Of a stretch of DNA of 12,500 nt, positions 8,051 through 12,500 are shown piece by piece. Source of the stretch: Chondrilla cf. caribensis. Taxonomy: Eukaryota; Porifera; Demospongiae; Chondrillida; Chondrillidae. The stretch is from positions 4,619,009-4,631,508 of the forward strand of contig OZ026553.1 of NCBI GenBank assembly GCA_964020155.1. The letters are read 5' to 3'. The position numbers and the translations under genes are program-made. Within the stretch, counting starts at the first letter, position 1. Each line of letters starts with the position of its first letter. The notes under the pieces were generated by a model. The model made no database searches and was not told the origin of the DNA. It saw only the letters and a program-made list of their open reading frames with translations.

Positions 8051-8217
8051 GTAGGAAGATATCCTGGAACAAACACAGTATTCACGAGTATATTCTAAAC
8101 TGGCAAAATGCTAACATCAGATCTTACATAGTTCACACAGTTTGTCATGATCTTGTATGTATTATTGATTCATATCACTTGTATATAATTATGTCCATGA
8201 GTTTGCGTAGTATATAG

Positions 8218-8218
<1 letters not shown>

Positions 8219-8309
<91 letters not shown>
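8219..8309 (+). repeat. (TG)n microsatellite, intronic
   Basis: TG tract with one TATG interruption. It ends 50 bases before exon 5 and abuts the left end of the first duplicated unit (CATAGTAGTGG at 8311). Confidence 0.97.
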
Positions 8310-8310
<1 letters not shown>

Positions 8311-8311
<1 letters not shown>

Positions 8312-8676
8312 ATAGTAGTGGAATGTGTCTTGTTGTTGTTGACCCTTCTTTTATGTAGTACTGGGTGCACTAGTTCAGGATGGTTTGATGTCCAAAGGAG
8401 ATGTTCGTAAAGTACAGAAGAAATGGGGGACATATGGTTGGCAGAGAGGATGGAGTCTCATTTGTACAATTCAGTGCACCAAAGAGCCCACAATGATAGC
8501 AAGGACTGTAAGGATCTTGAAGAAATGTGGTTGTACTACTGAAGACACCACAGTGTTAAAGGGTGGGTAGCTACTGTGTACAATGTCATGCATGTGTACA
8601 GTAGAGTACATACTGTACATGTGTATTGTATTGGTATGTATGTCTTCAGTGAGTGAGCGTTTGTGTGGCAGGACCG

Positions 8677-8680
<4 letters not shown>
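8311..8680 (+). repeat. Tandem exon unit, copy 1
   Basis: First copy of a segment that recurs at 9267-9632 and 10271-10615. It spans the intron end (TAGTAGTGG...CTTCTTTTATGTAG), a 204-base exon, the following intron with GTGGG...AGCTACT, a GTACATACTGTACATG hairpin and GTTTGTGTGGCAGG, and then a TG tract. The exon-start offset to copy 2 is 956 bases and from copy 2 to copy 3 is 1003 bases. Confidence 0.9.
8359..8562 (+). CDS. CARD-like repeat protein, exon 5 (module 4)
   Basis: The acceptor CTTCTTTTATGTAG ends at 8358; the donor is AAAGG/GTGGGT. 204 bases, 68 codons, phase 1 to 1. It reads (V)LGALVQDGLMSKGDVRKVQ, then KKWGTYGWQRGWSLICTIQC, then TKEPTMIARTVRILKKCGC, then TTEDTTVLK. The first helix, the G-L-M-S turn and the helix DVRKVQKKW fit CARD helices 1-2; the rest gives two more helices around IQCTKE. 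It is more basic than module 5 (R, K and G where module 5 has E, H and K). It is about 90% identical to exon 6 in bases by my hand count (about 20 differences in 204). Confidence 0.65.
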
Positions 8681-8754
<74 letters not shown>

Positions 8755-8871
8755 TGTGTGTGTGTGTGTGTGTGTGTGCATGTGTGTGTGTTCAGTGTGT
8801 GTGTGTGTGTGTGTGCGTGCATGCGTGTGTGTGTGTGTGTGCGCGTGCGTGTGCGTATGTGTGTTTACTGT

Positions 8872-8955
<84 letters not shown>

Positions 8956-9314
8956 ATGTGTGCGTGTGTGTGTGTGTGTGCATGTGTGTGTAAATATAAT
9001 AATATTATACCTATGTGCTTGAATGTAATGTGTGTGTGTTTGTGTATGTGCATGCATTTGTGAATATGTATATCCCTTTGTACTTTGTATGTGAGTAATA
9101 GTTGTATCCTGCCTAGGCATGTTGCAGCAGATAATTAGAGTGCTGACTTGTTACCAAGGGCGAAGCCTGAGGTAATTAGTGAGCACTTTATCATGATGAT
9201 GGTACGACATTATGTGTACACGTGCTACCATCATGTCTCATCTATGTGCTGGTATGTACCTACATACATAGTAGTGGAATGTGTCTTGTTGTTATTGGCC
9301 CTTCTTTTATGTAG
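8563..9314 (+). other. Intron between modules 4 and 5
   Basis: Holds a short hairpin GTACAGTA...TACTGTAC (8596-8618), the long compound TG tract, AT-rich TAAATATAATAATATTATACC (8991-9011), and unique sequence up to CATAGTAGTGG at 9267, where the next unit starts. No further exon is seen. Confidence 0.7.
8680..8991 (+). repeat. Long compound (TG)n microsatellite
   Basis: About 310 bases of TG with interruptions (TACG, TGCA, TTCAG, GCGCGTGCG, TTACTG). CG and CA variants cluster in the middle, 8810-8870. Purine/pyrimidine alternation is continuous, which favours Z-DNA. It follows GTTTGTGTGGCAGGACC of the duplicated unit. Confidence 0.97.
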
Positions 9315-9629
9315 TACTGGGTGCACTAGTTCAGGGTGGTTTGATGTCTAAAGAAGATGTTCATGAAGTAAAGAAGAAATGGGAGACATATGGTTGGCAG
9401 GGAAGATTGAGTCTTATTTGTAGACTTCAGTGCACCAAAGAGCCCACAGTGATAGCAAGGACTGTGGAGATCTTGGAGAAATGTGGTTGTACTACTGAAG
9501 ACACCACAGTATTGAAGGGTGGGAAAGCTACTGTGTACAATGTCATGCATGTGTACAGTACAGTACATACTGTACATGTGTATCGTATTTGTATGTATGT
9601 CTTCAGTGAGTGAGTGTTTGTGTGGCAGG

Positions 9630-9632
<3 letters not shown>
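9267..9632 (+). repeat. Tandem exon unit, copy 2
   Basis: Second copy of the exon-plus-intron unit. Intron parts are conserved to about the same degree as the exon, so the duplication covered both. The hairpin after the donor is intact (9553-9575). Confidence 0.9.
9315..9518 (+). CDS. CARD-like repeat protein, exon 6 (module 5)
   Basis: The acceptor CTTCTTTTATGTAG ends at 9314; the donor is GAAGG/GTGGGA. 204 bases, 68 codons, phase 1 to 1. It reads (V)LGALVQGGLMSKEDVHEVK, then KKWETYGWQGRLSLICRLQC, then TKEPTVIARTVEILEKCGC, then TTEDTTVLK. The IQC motif is LQC here. Compared with exon 5 I count about 15 base changes that alter the residue and 5 that do not, yet the frame and both splice sites are intact. 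Two codons swap G-R for R-G between neighbouring copies. Confidence 0.65.
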
Positions 9633-9682
<50 letters not shown>

Positions 9683-10317
9683 CTCTGTAAATATGTATAT
9701 ACATATGTATGTACGTTAAACTTGTTCTTATGCATAGTAATATTATTGTATCCTAAGTATGTTGTGTGTACATGCGCTCACAAGTATGATTCATTCACAT
9801 AATATTACTGGGCTATGGGTGGGCAATGAATATCTGGCATAGTTGTACTGATACACAGCGGTGGAAACTGCATTGTTGAATCTATAGATATAAAATGGAA
9901 TGAGTCGTTACTTCTGAATTATTGTTATTGCTATATTTTTATTTTAATCAAAAACAACAGGGAATGTCTTAAGATATAGCCATTTGTATCAAATGTCAAA
10001 CACCACATGAATCCTAAAAGACGATGAACAATAACCGATGTACATGTACCTAATGTATCAAGTGAAAATCAATCCTTCTGGCTGGAAAGCTGGTTACAAG
10101 CCTGCTGTATATACGCATACAGGGTAATGTGTGTACAAATGAAGTTGTAGGTAGATGTTGAAGGTCATGTGTACATTGTGTGCATATGTGCTCTAAATGT
10201 ACACTCATACTGGGTCTGTAGGCAGTCAGTGAATACACATGCATGCATGGTTGTGATGGTACATGTGTGCGTAGTAGTGGATTGTGTCTTGTTATTATTG
10301 GCCCTTCTTTTATGTAG
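9519..10317 (+). other. Intron between modules 5 and 6
   Basis: The left part repeats the duplicated intron (hairpin, GTTTGTGTGGCAGG, TG tract, then an AT-rich part with TAATATTATTGTATCCTAAGT that matches copy 1 around 9097-9108). From about 9780 to 10250 the sequence is unique AT-rich DNA with no exon I can support. Confidence 0.7.
9632..9679 (+). repeat. (TG)n microsatellite, short copy
   Basis: 24 TG units at the same position in the duplicated intron as the 310-base tract of copy 1, so the tract has changed length strongly since duplication. Confidence 0.97.
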
Positions 10318-10630
10318 CACTGGGTGCACTAGTTCAGGATGGTTTGATGTCCAAAGAAGACGTTCATGAAGTACAGAAGGAATGGGAGACATATGGTTGG
10401 CAGAGAGGATTGAGTCTCATTTTTACAATTCAGTGCAATAAAGAGCCCACAGTGATAGCAAGGGCTGTGAAGATCTTGGAGAAATGTGGTTGTACGACTA
10501 AAGACACCACAAAATTAAAGGGTGGGAAAGCTACTCTGTACAATGTTGTGCATGTGTACAGTACAGTACATACATGTCTTCACTGTGTGAGTGTTTGTGT
10601 GGCAGGGCCATTGTATGTGTGTGTGTGTAC
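10271..10630 (+). repeat. Tandem exon unit, copy 3
   Basis: Third copy, starting GTAGTAGTGG. It is similar to copies 1 and 2 up to GTTTGTGTGGCAGGGCC at about 10611, then only a short TG stretch (10616-10628) remains before unrelated sequence. The hairpin after the donor is broken: the TACTGTAC arm is deleted. Confidence 0.9.
10318..10521 (+). CDS. CARD-like repeat protein, exon 7 (module 6)
   Basis: The acceptor CTTCTTTTATGTAG ends at 10317; the donor is AAAGG/GTGGGA. 204 bases, 68 codons, phase 1 to 1. It reads (A)LGALVQDGLMSKEDVHEVQ, then KEWETYGWQRGLSLIFTIQC, then NKEPTVIARAVKILEKCGC, then TTKDTTKLK. The junction codon gives Ala instead of Val. Cys before the IQC motif is Phe. Against exon 6 I count 14 changed residues and 5 silent changes. 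It is the last coding exon visible; no in-frame stop is reached through splicing, so the gene either has a terminal exon that I cannot identify in 10640-12260 or continues past the window. The seven exons together give about 435 codons. Confidence 0.65.
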
Positions 10631-10639
10631 CTACGGTGT

Positions 10640-11085
10640 GTATATGTATATGTTTTGCTTGTATATAATTACCGAGCGGTTTATACCGCGAGGTTATCTG
10701 TTTCCGTCGCCCAGAGTTGGCGCCCACTCATTTGATTAGTTTCCGGGTTAAAAATTATAAGATTTTGTCCCATTTGTGCTTTCTTTCGCCAAGAGTTTCA
10801 AAGTGCTCGTGAACGAAATTCGATATTAGTCGATGCTGGTGTGAGCGGGCATCGGCGTGCTACAGAATAAAGTAACGAACGTTTGTACAGACAACCTGGA
10901 GTTTGCGCAACGCTTAAGAAAAGGCAACTCACATTTCTTTCCTTCACGGTGGCACTTTTCTTGCTATGCGATTACCAGAACTCTTAAAACGTGAACAAGC
11001 AAGTTATCTAAAAATTTTGCGTAACGATTTTTCACTTTCCTTTCGGCTTAAGTAGGGTATGCCGTAACGTCGTTCGGGACATAGA
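10640..11085. other. Unique segment interrupting the exon array, left part
   Basis: The sequence changes abruptly from TG-rich array intron to CpG-containing unique DNA (from about 10669, ACCGAGCGGTTTATACCGCG). I see no coding exon on either strand and no relation to the other introns. An AATAAA lies at about 10866-10871. Confidence 0.5.
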
Positions 11086-11089
11086 ATTG

Positions 11090-11166
11090 GCCGGCCATGA
11101 TGACGTCCATCTTGTCAGCCATTTGCACATAATATGTGACGTCATGGCATGAGGGCATGCGCATGA
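11090..11166 (+). promoter_or_regulatory. Promoter-like patch: GGCCGGCC, CRE, NRF1-like
   Basis: GGCCGGCC (about 11091-11098), a half CRE TGACGTCC (about 11101), a full CRE TGACGTCA (11137-11144) and GCATGCGCATG (11155-11165, like the NRF1 core) fall within 80 bases. In animals these words cluster at TATA-less promoters. It lies about 280 bases before the ATG at 11443. Function is inferred from motifs only. Confidence 0.4.
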
Positions 11167-11442
11167 CATGGAAGTGCTGTTTTTTTGTGTTTTTTTTTCT
11201 TTCAAAAGTTACCTAATATTGCAATACAATTGTTTAAGTTAATATATATATATACGTCTATGAAGACTAGATCTACTTTTCTTCCATAGCGAGGTTCTGC
11301 ACAAAGTGCACACCTAGTATGTACATTAGTGTTCGCAATTAATCAAGTTTTGTAAATAATCGTGATATTCAGCTAAGACAGTTATGTTATTGTATCATAG
11401 AGTGTGATAGCACTCTATATATAGGGATGACGCGAAAAAAAC

Positions 11443-11592
11443 ATGGCGGCCTTGTATCATGCATACATTAGCGATTTGCTAAAATATCACCTATGGACTG
11501 GTATTAAGCCAAAGCCAGCATCTAGAAGTCGTTCTCGGCTGATTTTGGATGTAACATTAATACTAACAAGTGGAGAGAAACCAGTTGAAGTG
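11443..11592 (+). CDS. Candidate first exon of a small gene
   Basis: The ATG at 11443 sits in AAACATGGCGGCC, which matches the YY1-like word often found at animal translation starts. It opens MAALYHAYISDLLKYHLWTG, then IKPKPASRSRSRLILDVTL, then ILTSGEKPVEV, in frame to TAA at 11602. Donors are possible at 11590 (GTGGTG), 11593 (GTGAAT) and 11601 (GTAAAA). I do not recognise the protein. The first 20 residues look like an amphipathic helix, followed by a basic R-S-R stretch and a hydrophobic beta-like strand. The promoter-like patch upstream supports a separate gene, but it lies inside what seems to be an intron of the CARD-like gene, on the same strand. Confidence 0.4.
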
Positions 11593-11663
11593 GTGAATTG
11601 GTAAAAAGTCAAAATATTAAAGTTCAAATTTTCGGCTTCTTCTTCTTCTCTACAATTTTTTAG

Positions 11664-11702
11664 ACAGAGCTACCGAAGTTTTGGCTAGAGCTATGGAGAT
11701 AA
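11664..11702 (+). CDS. Candidate second exon of the small gene
   Basis: A very good acceptor (TTCTTCTTCTCTACAATTTTTTAG) ends at 11663. Joined to the donor at 11593, phase 0 gives TELPKFWLELWR and TAA at 11700-11702, a 62-residue protein with a 71-base intron. Phase 1 instead gives RATEVLARAMEIIFTRMI and TAA further on, which also looks like a helix; it would need a donor such as ACTG/GTATTA inside the first exon. With the donor at 11601 the junction itself forms TGA. The correct frame cannot be settled from sequence alone. Confidence 0.3.
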   Translation, partial: TELPKFWLELWR

Positions 11703-11883
11703 TTTTCACACGAATGATTTAAATTCTAAAACGCGGAGTGCCCTTTCTTACTTTTGTAACCATTGTACTACAAACGATTACCGCAGCATTTCCGGCATTA
11801 TTCGGCGATTACCTCGTAGTAATACACCATCTTGTTCAATTAAGAATATTCGCTTACTTCATAACAATGAGTGCACGATGGCA

Positions 11884-11978
11884 GACTGTCGGAATATAAC
11901 AATCCCTATAACAGCAGCAGTGATCGCTTGCGTAGTGTCTGCAGCTGTTGATATAGGGATTGTTATATTCCAACAGTC
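11884..11978 (+). ncRNA. Long near-perfect hairpin, pre-miRNA-like
   Basis: GACTGTCGGAATATAACAAT and the rest of the left arm (11884 to about 11917) pair with the right arm about 11943-11978 (CTGTTGATATAGGGATTGTT...ACAGTC). Six pairs, one C-A mismatch, then 20 uninterrupted pairs, a small bulge and about seven more pairs leave a loop of about 20-25 bases. The total of about 95 bases and the stem of about 34 bp fit a microRNA precursor. A short foldback transposon is the alternative; no TA or other target duplication is visible at the ends. Either strand could give the transcript. Confidence 0.5.

Positions 11979-12500
<522 letters not shown>

Noticed and set aside
8311..10630. CRISPR-like array or satellite
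   Set aside because: Unit length is about 1 kb with coding exons and unequal intron parts, which fits segmental duplication in a eukaryotic gene.
10284..10739. Continuous 151-codon reading through exon 7 into TG sequence
   Set aside because: The homologous exons all end at AAGG/GTGGG donors; the rest is intron read through.

Overview
This window looks like nuclear DNA of an animal. It has short spliced coding exons with GT/AG borders, long (TG)n microsatellites, telomere-like TTAGGG motifs, tRNA-derived SINE-like pieces, and death-fold and EF-hand protein fragments. The mix of many small death-fold modules, short introns and compact spacing fits an early-branching marine animal such as a sponge. 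That placement is inference; no marker gene fixes the species.

Left part (1-5570, all recognisable coding on +). A (TG)n tract is followed by the last exon of a Death-domain protein (264-551), which carries a frame break. From 552 to about 4400 there is little firm coding: a candidate exon at 1429-1489, a CRE/TATA-like site at 1679, a head-to-head telomere-like block at 1867-1933, an inverted-repeat pair at 2112/2641 enclosing a tiny spliced ORF, and ambiguous coding-like sequence at 3180-3419. From 4966 to 5570 lies part of an EF-hand protein of the secretory pathway, similar to the CREC (calumenin/reticulocalbin) family and ending in HDEL. Its last exon also carries a frame break.

Central part (5700-10521, +). 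After a 20-bp palindrome and a promoter-like segment with CRE/ATF motifs, a new gene starts at an ATG at 5911. I can trace seven coding exons (5911-5983, 6144-6371, 6849-7034, 7844-8050, 8359-8562, 9315-9518, 10318-10521). Exons 2-7 each encode one small helical module that I read as CARD-like (death fold). All internal exons are phase 1 to phase 1, so every splice keeps the frame. The last three exons with flanking introns form a tandem array of about 1-kb units, roughly 90% identical in the exons, with mostly amino-acid-changing differences. No stop codon of this gene is visible in the window.

Right part (10640-12500). About 1.6 kb of unrelated sequence sits where the long TG tract of the array unit would be expected. 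It carries a promoter-like patch (GGCCGGCC, CRE, NRF1-like), a candidate short gene starting at 11443 with an ATGGCGGC context, and a near-perfect hairpin at 11884-11978 that resembles a microRNA precursor or foldback element. At 12276-12500 the TG tract and the first bases of the duplicated intron return, so the exon array probably continues past the window.
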